Source: Salisapilia sapeloensis (taxonomy: Eukaryota > Oomycota > Peronosporomycetes > Peronosporales > Salisapiliaceae). Taken from it: a stretch of 64,000 nucleotides of DNA. The stretch is taken from the NCBI GenBank assembly GCA_023334545.1, contig JAADVB010000013.1:1-64000 (forward strand), given 5' to 3'. Positions 1 through 10,009 of this stretch are shown piece after piece. A model generated the notes under the pieces. The model ran no database searches. It had not been told where the DNA came from and saw nothing but the letters and a program-made list of their open reading frames with translations. A program made the position numbers and the translations under genes. Numbering within the stretch: position 1 is the first letter of the stretch; the number at the start of each line of letters is the position of its first letter.

Positions 1-62
1 CTCAGTGGTAGAGCATTCGATTGCAGCTCGAAGGGTCACTGGTTCAAATCCGGTCTCGCGCT
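1..62 (+). tRNA. tRNA-Cys (GCA), 5'-truncated by the window edge
   Basis: The D-arm end, anticodon arm, T-arm and 3' acceptor strand are visible. The anticodon stem ttcga/tcgaa encloses the loop ttGCAgc, giving anticodon GCA (cysteine). The T stem actgg/ccggt encloses ttcaaat at 43-49. The acceptor 3' strand is 55-61 with discriminator base 62. About nine 5' bases lie outside the window. A T-run follows at once, as expected for a Pol III gene. Confidence 0.9.
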
Positions 63-65
63 TTC

Positions 66-70
66 TTTTT
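66..70 (+). terminator. Pol III T-run terminator of tRNA-Cys
   Basis: Five consecutive T residues lie four bases past the tRNA 3' end, the usual RNA polymerase III stop signal. Confidence 0.7.
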
Positions 71-283
71 CGCTTCCATTTTTGACATCCAATCTTTTTA
101 CCTGTCCTACTGCGCGTCGCCATCCTATGCGTTAACTGGACGAAGGTTGAGACAAGCTTAGTGAAGTGAAGAATCAAGATAGATGGACAAACAGCTGAAG
201 CAGGGATAGTTTACATGTTGCGTAGTTTACAACCCAATATTCTCTGGCTGCGCAAGATTTACGACACACTGTGGACACAAACG

Positions 284-556
284 ATGAGTAGTGAGAAAGG
301 TCCATCCACATCCTTTGCTAAGGCTCCGGCGCCTCCGACTATCATCCCAGGCTACCATCAAGGCAGCCAGAGTGATTTCGGCGATGACATAGACATTGAC
401 GACATGATCGAGCGCATGGGCTGCTCTAAAACATACTATGACCTAGAGGAATGTCTCGGCGAAACGGATCGAGATTGGACGAAATGCCAGAAGCAAGTGA
501 AAGACCTGAAAGCATGCAACGATCGCATTCAAGAGCTCAAGAAGTCTAAATCATAA
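284..556 (+). CDS. Twin CX9C mitochondrial protein, COA4-like
   Basis: A 90-residue protein from the ATG at 284. An in-frame ATG at 215 would add 23 residues; I prefer 284 because twin CX9C proteins are imported by the MIA40 pathway without a presequence. Two CX9C pairs are visible, CSKTYYDLEEC and CQKQVKDLKAC, which would form the disulfide-linked helical hairpin of intermembrane-space proteins. The DW-x2-CQ spacing before the second pair resembles COA4/CMC3, a cytochrome c oxidase assembly factor. The N-terminal 40 residues are low complexity and acidic. The twin CX9C class is seen directly; the COA4 assignment rests on motif resemblance. The gene is intronless and convergent with the PP2A subunit gene downstream. 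Confidence 0.75.
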   Translation: MSSEKGPSTSFAKAPAPPTIIPGYHQGSQSDFGDDIDIDDMIERMGCSKTYYDLEECLGETDRDWTKCQKQVKDLKACNDRIQELKKSKS

Positions 557-716
557 ACAAACGTGGTTGCCTACGAAATACTGTATCCTATTTCAAGTCG
601 AGTTCGCAACGATTGATTCGTCTGCCATACGAGAGAGCAGGAATCAACGTTGCCTGCCTATCCATTCGGTCGACTCACCACCTTTGCTGTATACTCTAAA
701 ACGGTATTGGAGTCAT

Positions 717-2672
717 CTAATCTGACGGTGAACTTGTCGTCTCCATTTCCGACGCGCCATTGCCCTCACCGTCCGCTTCTTCAGACTGCCCCGGTCCGTC
801 CTGCCCTGCTTCTTCATCTGCAGAAAGTGGCAGTTCAGCATCGACCTGATCATCCGACACATACCACGTATCCATCGAGTCTATCTCCATCGCCGATCCC
901 TCTTCTTCCTGTCCATCCTCTTCCATCGCCAGTCGCGCATACTCTGCTCGCGCATATCGGTCCCAGTCCCTAGTCAAGACGTTAGTTTTCAATAGAAAAA
1001 ATGTAGGATACACGACGTACGTGAGCTCTGGTTCTGCCATTTGTAGACGCAAAAGGAACGGGTCTCTTTGCTCGAATTCGATAAACTTGGATAGGTTGAA
1101 GAGGACGTTAAAGAAGACACCTGCCAGTCGGATCTTGTCTCGACGTACAAAGTCTTGGAATCGGAACTCTCCCTCGAGCTTCGGGTGCAAAAGATCAGAC
1201 ATTTGGCACAAAACGTCAGCGAACGGTACGACTTCATGTCCGAGCGCTTCCATCCTGTCGATCTGATGCTGATAGAACGCTCGCATTTCGTCCGCTCGTA
1301 TGACGCCATCCTCGTCCGTATCAATGAGTTCAAACCAGTATCGAAGACTCGCGTGGTTGCTCTTGTCTTCTTCCGATAGCATAAAATAGATAAAATCTTC
1401 ATAGCTCATACTCTTCTTCTCTTCCACCGATAGCGTCTGAAGACGAGCGAACGGTCGGCGGCCGCTTTCGAAAATACGGTCGACGATCGCTCGAGTGAGT
1501 GCGTGGGACCCATATCGAACGAGGTCGTCTGGACCGAGGAGAAAGTCGTGGTCGGTATCGAGTTCCCAGAACTTGCAATACAGCACGTAAAAGTGTTCAT
1601 ACGAAAAGTAGCTGTTCACTTTGTTGATGTCTTCCTCTTCATCGACGTAGTTGAACGCTTCCAGAAGGTTACTACGTCGTAGCTTGCGGAGGGTCAGTCG
1701 ACCACTACTGTCTCGATCGACACAGTAGAAGATGCGTACGACGACTGTTAGAGCATATTTCTCCTGGAACTCTGGTGTTCCGCTGAGGAACTCGAGACCT
1801 GGATGGTACTTGAGTAGTTCATGCAAAAAGGGTGCGAAGTCATCTCGCTCTATAAAGTCTCGTTCTGGGTGCTTGATGATGCGAAAGAACCTTTCGAACG
1901 GATCGAATGGTGCTAGCTCTCGAAGCCAATAGGTATAAAACTGGTCTTTTTGGATACGCTCGATGTGTTCCCCATTCTCCATCTCTGCTTTCTCGTCCGT
2001 CGAATGTGTAGACTGCAAGATACGGCGGAAGAACGGGGCGTTAAAGAACGATGGGAACCCACATAGATCTTTCGTGATCGCGACAAAATCTTCTAGTTTC
2101 ATCCCGTCTGGAAAGTCTACGAATCGAGATTCAATGTCCTGTGTCTTGCGTTCAATCGCGCCACTTGATAAGCCTCGTAACCGACCACGACGACCTTCCT
2201 CTGGCGAGTAAAACGTTGGAATGTTCATATGATCCACAGGCTGTTGTGTCTTCACGGTGTCTTTATCTTCACTACTCTCCTCTGTCATCTCACTATCGTG
2301 ATGACCGTCCGGCGTCGACGCTTCCTGCATTTCCACATCCATCTCATCTGACTCGGATACTGGCGTTGACGGTTTGTCTTCACTATTACCGTCTCCTGTC
2401 TGGCCTTGGGTATCATGCACTTGAGCAAGTACCTTTTGGACGTATTCGAGCCTCACGTCATCCGACTCGAGCGAACGCACGTGCTCCACGAGCTCCTGTA
2501 TTTTAGTCTTGGCATCCTCCTTGGCCATGTAAAGACTGCAAACTTGTTCCAGCTTTTCCCTCACATCGTCCGACAAGTCAGAAGCTTCGATATCAGCCAA
2601 GACGCTTTGCAATTGCACTGATGACGGAGGTGAGGATGCTGGCATGTCCGCTTCGATTGCCGTTTCTGCCAT
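717..2672 (-). CDS. PP2A regulatory subunit B'' (EF-hand type)
   Basis: Regulatory B'' subunit of serine/threonine phosphatase 2A, expected to bind the A/C core and select substrates in a calcium-sensitive way. The ATG is at 2672. Residues 1-150 are acidic and low complexity. The conserved B'' body follows, with EF-hand-like loops DTDHDFLLGPDD and DTDEDGVIRADE; the second looks calcium-competent. The C-terminal part, rich in FEQRDPFLLR-type sequence, is typical of the family. One intron at 970-1020 (51 nt, GTACGT...ACTAG with a CTAAC branch site) is in frame and stop-free, so a naive ORF reads through it; removing it restores ELT-DWDRYARAEY as in relatives. CDS: complement(717..969, 1021..2672), 634 residues. 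The C-terminus is an acidic tail. Confidence 0.88.
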   Translation of the reverse strand: MAETAIEADMPASSPPSSVQLQSVLADIEASDLSDDVREKLEQVCSLYMAKEDAKTKIQELVEHVRSLESDDVRLEYVQKVLAQVHDTQGQTGDGNSEDKPSTPVSESDEMDVEMQEASTPDGHHDSEMTEESSEDKDTVKTQQPVDHMNIPTFYSPEEGRRGRLRGLSSGAIERKTQDIESRFVDFPDGMKLEDFVAITKDLCGFPSFFNAPFFRRILQSTHSTDEKAEMENGEHIERIQKDQFYTYWLRELAPFDPFERFFRIIKHPERDFIERDDFAPFLHELLKYHPGLEFLSGTPEFQEKYALTVVVRIFYCVDRDSSGRLTLRKLRRSNLLEAFNYVDEEEDINKVNSYFSYEHFYVLYCKFWELDTDHDFLLGPDDLVRYGSHALTRAIVDRIFESGRRPFARLQTLSVEEKKSMSYEDFIYFMLSEEDKSNHASLRYWFELIDTDEDGVIRADEMRAFYQHQIDRMEALGHEVVPFADVLCQMSDLLHPKLEGEFRFQDFVRRDKIRLAGVFFNVLFNLSKFIEFEQRDPFLLRLQMAEPELTYVVYPTFFLLKTNVLTRDWDRYARAEYARLAMEEDGQEEEGSAMEIDSMDTWYVSDDQVDAELPLSADEEAGQDGPGQSEEADGEGNGASEMETTSSPSD

Positions 2673-3105
2673 CGAATTCGATCCTATGATAACTCCCTTC
2701 CTACGATTGAAATGGCGTGGTCGCTATAGACGTAAGCGACGTACGAAATCACTTGAATGACGTCGTCTAGTTCAGAAGTACCTCTGGCCGTACCAAAGAG
2801 CGGTCTGAGGCACGGAAGAGGGCAGCGTCTCGGATAATAAACCTTCTTTACCTTGACCGTTCGGTCTGGAAATTGGTGGGAATAAATCGGATCTGTTGTG
2901 AATGGCGGACAAGAACTGGAGTCAAAGAGCATGTGGAAGCCTGGCGGGAGGAAGCCGAAAGGTGATGACAATGCCGTCAAGGATGAGGAGAAGGCTAGAC
3001 CGACGGCCAAGTCCTCCTTGTCCCAGAAAACGCTTGCGATGAAGGTGCATTTGTGCGATTGATAGAAATACGATGGACACTCGTAACATGATGGCACGGT
3101 AGTTT
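2673..3105. other. Intergenic region between divergent starts
   Basis: This 433-base spacer lies between the PP2A B'' start (minus strand) and the small gene at 3106 (plus strand). A minus-strand open frame of 137 codons fills most of it (2684-3097) but begins with GTG and has no ATG until codon 55. A second minus frame has an ATG near 3090 and a hydrophobic start but soon stops. I found no splice arrangement that makes a convincing protein, so I treat it as promoter/5' UTR sequence with a possible unrecognised minus-strand gene. Confidence 0.4.
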
Positions 3106-3574
3106 ATGCAACGCAAGCAGGGAAAGAAAGAGGAACCAAGCGCAGAGAGTCGTCAGCGAGACCAAGATCATTGGGTCACTGATATAGACCCGGCAGAGGA
3201 CAGGTATTATACAAAGTTAAACACAATAAGCTGCATGACTCAATCGGAATAGCTCGACGCTCGTGTGTGTCGACGACGTACGGGATCCTTCCGTTCCTCC
3301 AATCTTCGGTCGACGATCCTTTGGAGGATTTAATAAAAACGTCGAGGTACACACCATCTAACATAACCGGTAGACTTAGTACTAATTGTACTTGTAGGAT
3401 GAATATCGAGAAGCCTCTCGACGACTACGCTTTGCTGCTTCGGAAGCGAAAGAATTGAAAGAGGAGATATCACCGGAAGAAATGACGAACCGCATGATCA
3501 AGTACACAGGTCTACGTCGTGGTCCGTCCTCTGGGCAACAGGGAGGTCGATCACGCAAACGAACCAAGCGGTAA
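3106..3574 (+). CDS. Small basic-tailed protein, unrecognised, three exons
   Basis: Exons 3106-3203, 3253-3346 and 3398-3574 join in frame to give 122 residues with no internal stop. Both introns are short (49 and 51 nt) with GT...AG ends, and the second has a TACTAAT branch-site-like stretch. The protein starts MQRKQGKKEEP, has a charged first third, a central segment PPIFGRRSFGGFNKNVEDEY, a helix rich in Ala/Arg/Glu, and ends in a Gly/Ser/Lys/Arg tail (QQGGRSRKRTKR) that looks like a nuclear localisation signal. I do not recognise the family. Preservation of frame across two introns and stop-free exons argues that it is real. It is divergent from the PP2A gene and convergent with the HECT ligase. 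Confidence 0.6.
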
Positions 3575-3890
3575 TCTGATGCGAGTAGGTAGACTTCATT
3601 TTAATCCATCCAGTGGCCCCAATAAGCTATTTGTTGAGATAAGTGACATCTCTCCCATCGTTTCTTCTGACTGCCAAATCAGTCAATCCCATAGCGACGA
3701 TGTACCTTGCCTCTTCGCAAAGTGTAGGACCTACCACTCCATCTTTCGGCAGTGATGCAACTGTACATGGTGTGAGCAGGCATCCAGATATATAGATGAA
3801 AGGAGTTTGTAGGCATTGCAATAAGACATGACGATGAAGGGTGTGATTGTCGGTAAGGACTTTATTTACCATGGTCACAAGTGGCCACGT
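3575..3890. other. Intergenic region, no gene recognised
   Basis: 316 bases between two convergent genes. Short open frames occur on both strands (minus 3627-3878; plus from the ATG at about 3829), but none resembles a family or joins to the neighbours through clear splice sites. It is probably 3' UTR sequence of both genes. Confidence 0.4.
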
Positions 3891-6205
3891 CTACCTCAAG
3901 CCAAATCCTTCCGAGTTGTTAATCGCTAGTGTCAATCGCTCCTTCATCTTGTCCTTGTCGCTATACTCAGGTAGTAACAAATGGTTGAAACTACGTTATC
4001 TCTCGTCAGTATCTACATCCATCCAACTTTGGAAATGAACGTACCAAGTATGGGCAGTCGGGAGTCTGTCCGAGTCCGGTCCATTTCGTGAGATGACAAA
4101 GTCCAGATTCTGTAGTCCACCAATGGGCACTCGGTCGCTTCCAGTCATGAACCGAAGGAACTTTTTCTTATCCTCGACGCTCAATTCGTGGACAATGCTC
4201 CAGAATTCCCTACATCCATCCTAAGTTTATACAGTACACAAGAGCAGCGGTAGTATACGTACCGAATGATCCGATGGTCTTCCGTGTACCCGTCTTCATA
4301 CCGCGTAACGTTTTCCAACGCATCAAAGTCCAGGTCTGGGCTACCACAGATAAGCAGCTGCAGCTCTTCCCATCGGAACATGTGCAGCACGTCGCTATCT
4401 GCAACAGACCTGAATCCACGTTCGAACGCCGTGTACTGCTGCTCGACGTGCTTATTGAAAGCGTAGTCAATGTACAGTCGGACGTACTCGTGCTTGTTCT
4501 CTTGTGTAACTGGAATCTGACTTCCTCCAGGTTTCAACTCGACTGTCTTCACCTCTCCGAACACTTCATACGAATACTCGAACGTCAGTTGCAACGCTTC
4601 CTCGACATCTCCTTCCAACAGTAGCAACTGCCTCAGCCCTTTTCCAAGTTCTGGGAACGCTACCTCAATGTCTTCCAACGTCAAAGGTACTTGCATCAGT
4701 TTCTTGTACACGATGTGTGGGAACTGAAGGTCGAGGATGACGCCATTGTAGATGGCGACACCGAGGAGAGTGCCAATGAGTTCAAACTCCATGGTTGACT
4801 CGAGAGAGTCACTATTGAACCATAGTACGCGTGCATCAGAGTCGTGTAGGAACATGCCAAAGGATGGATCGAGAAGCTGCTTGATGAGGATCTGGAAGAA
4901 CTCTTTCTGGACACCTCCTTCATCCACACCGTCTTCCCCGACAAACTTTACTTTTAGAGGTTTCTTGAGCATATCTGGTGTCATGCGCACTACTAGTTGC
5001 AGCGCGTCTTCAATTAAGTGATCTCGACGAACGCGGAGGACGCAATAGGCACCAAGGATTGATCGACTGACTAACGAACTACGTGCACGCATCTGCTTTT
5101 CAATATCTGAGTCGACATGCAGCACTTTTGCTTTTGAAGCAGCATCTAGAACGAAAGGAAAGTCACAGAATGATAGCTCCGAGAGCTCTCGACGTGGTTC
5201 TACAAACGGCTCGGATGTGTTCTCGTCTGCCGAGATAATGTCATGCTTCTTCTTGTAGAAGAAGAGCGAGTGCGTATAGTCATGGACGACATCGACTTCC
5301 ATATTCACTGCATCGTTATAGAAATCTTCATACGAAGTGAACGGAGTCGAACGTTCAAAGTTGAGAGCATGGAGTTCTGCCAGGACGCCACATGAAGCGT
5401 AGACTAGGTCCATCTTGCGAGAACCGTACAGACTTACAGTCACTGTCTGCTGACAGACGTCTACGAGCCTTTCTAGCTCATCGTCACTGGCATTGTGAAG
5501 CCAGAGGTTGTGCAGCAACTTCTTTGCATCAGACTGCAAGTGGTAGAAGAGTCGGCAGATGCCTCCTGTTACTTCCAAGTAGTCTGGATCAAAGACAAAC
5601 GGGAGGTCAAACAGAACGAGGAAGAAACGCAAGGAAGCCGGAGTGGTCCATGTAGAACAGACGTTCCATGGCTGATTGACGAGCGCCAAGAGAGCGTTCT
5701 TCAGAGTGTTGGTCAAGGCTTCTTGCTCGTCGCTTGGTGCAGTGGCGATGACATCATTCAAGAGCGAGAAGACGCGCGATACTTGCGAGCGGTTAACATA
5801 CCACCAATGAGGATCTGTTGTGTCAACAAAAGCGTCGTTGACTGCATCCACTTCCGAGAAGATGTGGTAGATGAGTGACTTGGCACGACGATACTCGTGC
5901 GATTCTTGCGCTTCTGTCAGTGCTTTCTGTAGCTGCGATCCGAGTGTCGACTCTGTCTGCTGTGGCACTGCAGGTATCTGCACCGATGGAGAAGGTTCAT
6001 CTACCTCCATATCTTGGTGCGATTCACTCGGATTCACCACACTCATCTCCACACTCTCATTCGTCGGTTCAGACGCTTTATCCTGACCGTTTCCAGCCAA
6101 CCGCTGCAGCTCCAATACTGTCTGTGCTGCAGCTTCATTAGGCTCGAGTCCGTTGCTTATATGCCGTGCGTAAGCCTCTCGAAAGAGCTGCGTACAATCC
6201 TCCAT
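3891..6205 (-). CDS. HECT-type E3 ubiquitin ligase, UBE3A-like
   Basis: Transfers ubiquitin from E2 to substrates through a catalytic cysteine. CDS complement(3891..3990, 4045..4209, 4263..6205), 735 residues. The first ATG is at 6205; the frame is open to 6271 but that codon is TTG. The HECT domain fills the C-terminal ~350 residues: [13 protein letters not shown] entry, [38 protein letters not shown], and the catalytic site [17 protein letters not shown] with Cys at about residue 703. The last residues (GFGLR) end in the Phe-containing tail usual for HECT enzymes. The N-terminal half is helical and resembles the UBE3A region upstream of HECT, but I see no cysteine-rich AZUL finger. The catalytic Cys codon is split (TG|T) by the second intron. 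Introns are 54 and 53 nt. Confidence 0.92.
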
Positions 6206-6281
6206 CCGCTCTACTATGCTGATACTTTCAAGAAATTCGAGATAATTGTTGCTCTGGTTATTTTCTACCAATCCGAACGAT

Positions 6282-6295
6282 TCATTTTGAAATTC
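6282..6295 (+). promoter_or_regulatory. Possible Inr/FPR-like core promoter element
   Basis: The sequence TCATTTTGAAATTC matches most of the oomycete initiator/flanking consensus as I recall it (TCATTYYNCAWTTT). It sits 55 bases before the VHS-GAT start and within the 144-base divergent spacer shared with the HECT gene. Match only; no expression evidence. Confidence 0.35.
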
Positions 6296-6349
6296 TTACC
6301 AATCAAACGAAGTGTACCTGGCGACATCACTGAAGTAGATAAAGCGAAT

Positions 6350-8108
6350 ATGGAGGCGAGGCTACGGGAATTGCGACGGCAGATGCCGAGCAAACGTGCT
6401 TTGACTTCTCAACTAGGTCAGTTTGTGCAAGAGAAGACAGTTTCTGTGCGATACACCCCTACGGAGCAGAACCGAATTAAGCGTCTGACGGAACTCATCC
6501 AGCGTGCGACGAATGACCTGGAGGGAGATTCGCAAGACACAAGTCGCATTACGGCGGTAGTAGATGCTATTAAGAGCACTAGTAACCGAAACGTGTATGC
6601 TACTATCTTTTTGGTATAATGATTGCCTCGTACTGACGTGTCGAGGTCATGTAGGATGAGGGAGGCGATTCGATATTTGCGTATTCGACTCATGGACGCG
6701 TCGCCTCGTGTCGTGATCAACGCCTTGATTGTAACGGAAGAAGTGGCTCGACAGGGTGGGCAATTCGTGCATGCTGAAATCTCGACGGAGGGATTTATGA
6801 ATGAAATCGAGGACGTGTACAAGGTACTTTTATTCCTATTTCGCATGAAACTCAGCTAATCTCTTGACTCTATCGACATAGGCTCATGCGAATAAACGTG
6901 GTCGAGACAGTATGGAGATCACGGAACTCGTCACGGAACTCGTACAGGCATGGGGAGAAGCCTTTATGCCACACAAGGTACTTGTTATTTACATCTATGC
7001 GAGCCGATTGGAAACTGACTTGGAACTAGTACGAGTACCCGTATGTGATAGCTACGTATCAGCGTATGCGTCAGAAAGGAGTACACTTTAATAAGAAAGC
7101 GAATCGAGACAAGATGCCGACGATCGGATCGACTTCCACCTCGAGTCGCTCATCCCGAACTTCTCGTTCTTCATCTACACCTCCGCGACCTGCCAGTAAA
7201 AGTGCATCGCACCAATCGAGTGAATTTGCGAATCTGACTCCGTCTGAGATCTTCACGACTGCCACGAGTATCAATGAAATGTTCGACGACATGTTGTTCG
7301 AAGCAGAGAAAGCGTCTGCTCCATTGGGCAACAAGGGAGTCATTGCTGATCTAGCGAGTCAAAGTCGAGAGCTCGTACAGCGTCTAGAGAGCGTCATCCA
7401 AGTGGCAGCAACGGAAGGGCAGGAGGATATTGAAAGCTACTTGAAACTCAATGACAATTTACATGCGTCTCTGACCAAGTACGACCAGTTGCGTGGAAAG
7501 AGTCAGATGAAGCAAGGCAAGAAGGAGACAGCAAGTACGAGCAAGAAGCAAGAAGTCGAGGATGAAGGAGACGATGATCCGTTTAATGACTTTGTCAAGT
7601 CTAGATACACGACATCTTCGACTAGTAAAAAATCCGAGGAAGAGGATCCGTTCGGAGACTTTGTCACGGCCAGGACGGATAATGGGCACAAGACAGAGAC
7701 GGCTACTTCGAACCATGGACAGAAGACGGCGAGTGTTAGTGATGACATCCTAGACCTCTTTAATACACCGGCACCTCAGCCTACAACCGCTACGAACCAG
7801 ACGGCATCTCCGTTTGATGATCTATGGGGTCAGTACTCCTTCCTAAGCAGTAAGAGATGATACTCATCCATGTATGTAGGTTCCAATGGACAGACACAAG
7901 CGAGCGCACCTGCTGCAAACGATAGCAATCCCTTCGACGCGTTCGAGTTTGAGCAAAAAGTAAGTTGATCATCTTCCTCCTACACGACTTGTTCTGATAG
8001 CTCGAGTAGGCGTCCATTGCACCCAAGAAGGAGGAAGATCCGTTTGCGTCCTTGATGCCTGCGCCAAGTGCATCGAACGCATCGAAACCGTTCAACCCCT
8101 TCGACTAA
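6350..8108 (+). CDS. VHS-GAT domain endocytic/ESCRT-0-like adaptor with DPF/NPF motifs
   Basis: Six exons: 6350-6594, 6655-6823, 6882-6977, 7030-7828, 7880-7959, 8010-8108; 495 residues. The VHS domain spans roughly residues 50-190 (VMREAIRYLRIRLMD, VVINALIVTEEVA, WGEAF, YPYVIATYQRMRQKGVHF) and would bind ubiquitin or sorting signals on endosomal cargo. A Ser/Thr-rich linker precedes a GAT domain at about 240-325, the TOM1/GGA-type helical ubiquitin/GTPase-binding module. The C-terminus carries adaptor-binding motifs: DPFNDF, DPFGDF, DILDLF (clathrin-box-like), SPFDDLW, SNPFDAF, DPFASL and NPFD at the end. No GAE ear domain is present, so TOM1-like rather than GGA. Exon 1 ends in phase 2 at a GTATGC donor; other donors nearby break the frame. 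Confidence 0.85.
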
Positions 8109-8165
8109 GACATACAAGACTCATTCTTCCCATAAATTTCTTTCCATTCATTAAGTCTCTCCTAC

Positions 8166-9248
8166 TTACGCATGCTGGCTACTGGGTGCCTGGTTGCTCA
8201 CATGCTCGGTAGCACCCTTTCCTTTTTCCTTGGCTGTTGTAGTGGCCTTGGTCACATTTGCGCTTAATTTTTCCGCAGCATTCTCACCCTTCTGCTTCGC
8301 ACCCTTCGCGAATTCCTCCGTTTGGTTGTTTGCATTCTGTTTGACATTCTCGGCTACCTCGTTCGCCTTCTTCACGGCCGATTCCGCTTGGCGCTCCCCG
8401 TTCTTCTTCATCTTGGTCGCCATGTCTTCGTCCGTCTGACCAGTCTTTTGCTTGGCCATTTCAACCGCCTTGTTCGTCGTGTCGAGCACTTGCTGCTCGA
8501 CTTGTTGCGCTCCTTCTGACTGACTCGCGGCAATTTTGGCATGACGCAGCGTCTCGGAAACGTAGTCGAGCGACTCATTCACCACGTTGGCGCCGAGCTT
8601 GACCGCCCTGGTACCGATACCGAGCGTCACGTAGCTGTCGATCTTGGCAGCCTTTCTCGTGACGCCAAGGTAGTCATCCCAAGCCCACACACGTGCCAGA
8701 GCACCTTGCGCTTTCGCACTCGCCCCCGTGCTGTTGTCCGCAAACTCGAGCAGACGCACACCTTCACCCGTGACAATGCTTAACTTCATGTGCAAGTCGT
8801 TCGCGAGCGTCTTGAAGTAGTCGATCGCAGACGTTAGCGAGCTTGATGCCTTCTGACGAGTATTCTGCGTCAACTCTTCTAGGCTCTTGAGCGGCGACAT
8901 TTTAGAGCCAGTCTGCTCCTGCAGCATTCGGTCGTACTCTTCTGCCTTCTCCTGGAGCTTCTCGAGCGACTGCTGCGTCTTGTGGAGACTGTCATACGCA
9001 GCCTGCATGCCTTCCTCGGATCCATTCTTCGACTTATCCACAAGCTGCTTGGACGACTCGCTTAAAGTCTTGACAGAATCGGTCGTCGCGTCCAGACCTT
9101 GTTCAAGATACGAGCTCGTCGTCTCGGCAATCTTCTCGTCCTTCTTATACTTTTCGACTCGAGCTTTCAAGTCCTCCAAGTAACTTGTCGTGTGTTCAAC
9201 ACTATTGTCGATTTGCTTCTTGGCATCTTCAAAGCGATCGTTGTTCAT
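8166..9248 (-). CDS. Coiled-coil protein, tandem family copy 1 (LEA-like tail)
   Basis: 360 residues from the ATG at 9248; the frame is open upstream but that part is Lys/Arg-rich and absent from the paralogs, so it is probably 5' UTR. Block A (residues ~10-120) is a helical repeat with a TSYLEDLKARVEKY / SSYLEQGLDAT pattern shared with the next two genes. Block B (~190-260) has WDDYLGVTRKAAKID, also in copy 3. A ~100-residue Lys/Glu/Ala/Gln-rich tail, LEA-like, is unique to this copy. No signal peptide or transmembrane segment is seen. The function is not recognised; homologous coiled-coil proteins of unknown role would be expected in other oomycetes. Same strand as copies 2 and 3, spacer 190 bp. 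Confidence 0.75.
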   Translation of the reverse strand: MNNDRFEDAKKQIDNSVEHTTSYLEDLKARVEKYKKDEKIAETTSSYLEQGLDATTDSVKTLSESSKQLVDKSKNGSEEGMQAAYDSLHKTQQSLEKLQEKAEEYDRMLQEQTGSKMSPLKSLEELTQNTRQKASSSLTSAIDYFKTLANDLHMKLSIVTGEGVRLLEFADNSTGASAKAQGALARVWAWDDYLGVTRKAAKIDSYVTLGIGTRAVKLGANVVNESLDYVSETLRHAKIAASQSEGAQQVEQQVLDTTNKAVEMAKQKTGQTDEDMATKMKKNGERQAESAVKKANEVAENVKQNANNQTEEFAKGAKQKGENAAEKLSANVTKATTTAKEKGKGATEHVSNQAPSSQHA

Positions 9249-9438
9249 GTTTCTACTGTCGAGCTGAAGAGACTTGTGGTCGAGACGGAAAATCCGATTG
9301 TGAGCATCTCGTTGCTTTTCGAATTTTTCTTCTCCGTTTCGTCGAAATTTACGTTTTTTCTTCTCATTGACGACGACAATGTCGGTGTTCAGGATCAAAA
9401 CGATTTGCTTTCGAAGAGATGGAAAGATAGGATTGGAT

Positions 9439-9885
9439 TTATTTACTAGTAGGGGCATGCACGCGATTAAAAATGTGCGATGTGCGGTCGGTTAGTTTAC
9501 TCAGAAAGTGATGTAAGCGACGTGGAGAGGGATCTTGCTGACCGTTACGGACGCTCACGGAGATTTTGGCGTCATACTCCTTCGCCATCGTTTGGAGGCC
9601 AGTAAGCGACGAGACTAACGACTCGAGCGACTGGCGTGCCGCATCCACTGCCGGATCGGACGTTTCCTCTGACTGGTCGTTCAGTCCACTCGTCAACGTT
9701 CGCAGCTCTTCCACGGCCTCTCGCGTGCTTTTCAAACCGGCGCGAAAGTAGGATACTGCGCCATCCGACAGCTTGCTTTGCCGGTCGTATTCTTCCAACT
9801 TTGTCTCCAGTTCATCCAAATATGTCGTCGTCTCATGAATCCCATCTTCCAATGATGATCGAAGCGTAGCTGTGTCGTCGCCCAT
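9439..9885 (-). CDS. Coiled-coil protein, tandem family copy 2 (short form)
   Basis: 148 residues from the ATG at 9885. It shares block A with its neighbours: TTYLDELETKLEEYDRQ then VSYFRAGLKSTREAVEEL, and an MAKEYDAKISVSVRNG segment matching GKEYDDKFRASVTSA in copy 3. It stops soon after and lacks block B (the WD-x2-LGV segment). The last 35 residues (basic, ending HAPTSK) have no counterpart. It is either a truncated duplicate or a genuinely short family member; there is no internal stop or frameshift in the retained part. No usable downstream exon was found. Confidence 0.65.
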   Translation of the reverse strand: MGDDTATLRSSLEDGIHETTTYLDELETKLEEYDRQSKLSDGAVSYFRAGLKSTREAVEELRTLTSGLNDQSEETSDPAVDAARQSLESLVSSLTGLQTMAKEYDAKISVSVRNGQQDPSPRRLHHFLSKLTDRTSHIFNRVHAPTSK

Positions 9886-10009
9886 TTTGAAATGAGAGAT
9901 TCGCATCGAAAATCATGCCGGATAGACCATCTCATGTGCGAAATTTCGAGTACCGCATCAAAGAAAAGATAAACGAAAGAAAATATCTTGCTTTATATTA
10001 AGAAAATGG

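Noticed and set aside
2684-3097. Minus-strand open frame of 137 codons between two genes
   Set aside because: It starts at GTG, has no ATG before codon 55, lies 8 bases from a divergent start and matches no family.
6206-6271. N-terminal extension of the HECT ligase
   Set aside because: The frame is open but the first codon is TTG; the first ATG is at 6205.
9249-9458. Upstream extension of coiled-coil copy 1
   Set aside because: The added 70 residues are Lys/Arg-rich, absent from the paralogs and begin at a weak position; an ATG aligned with the family lies at 9248.
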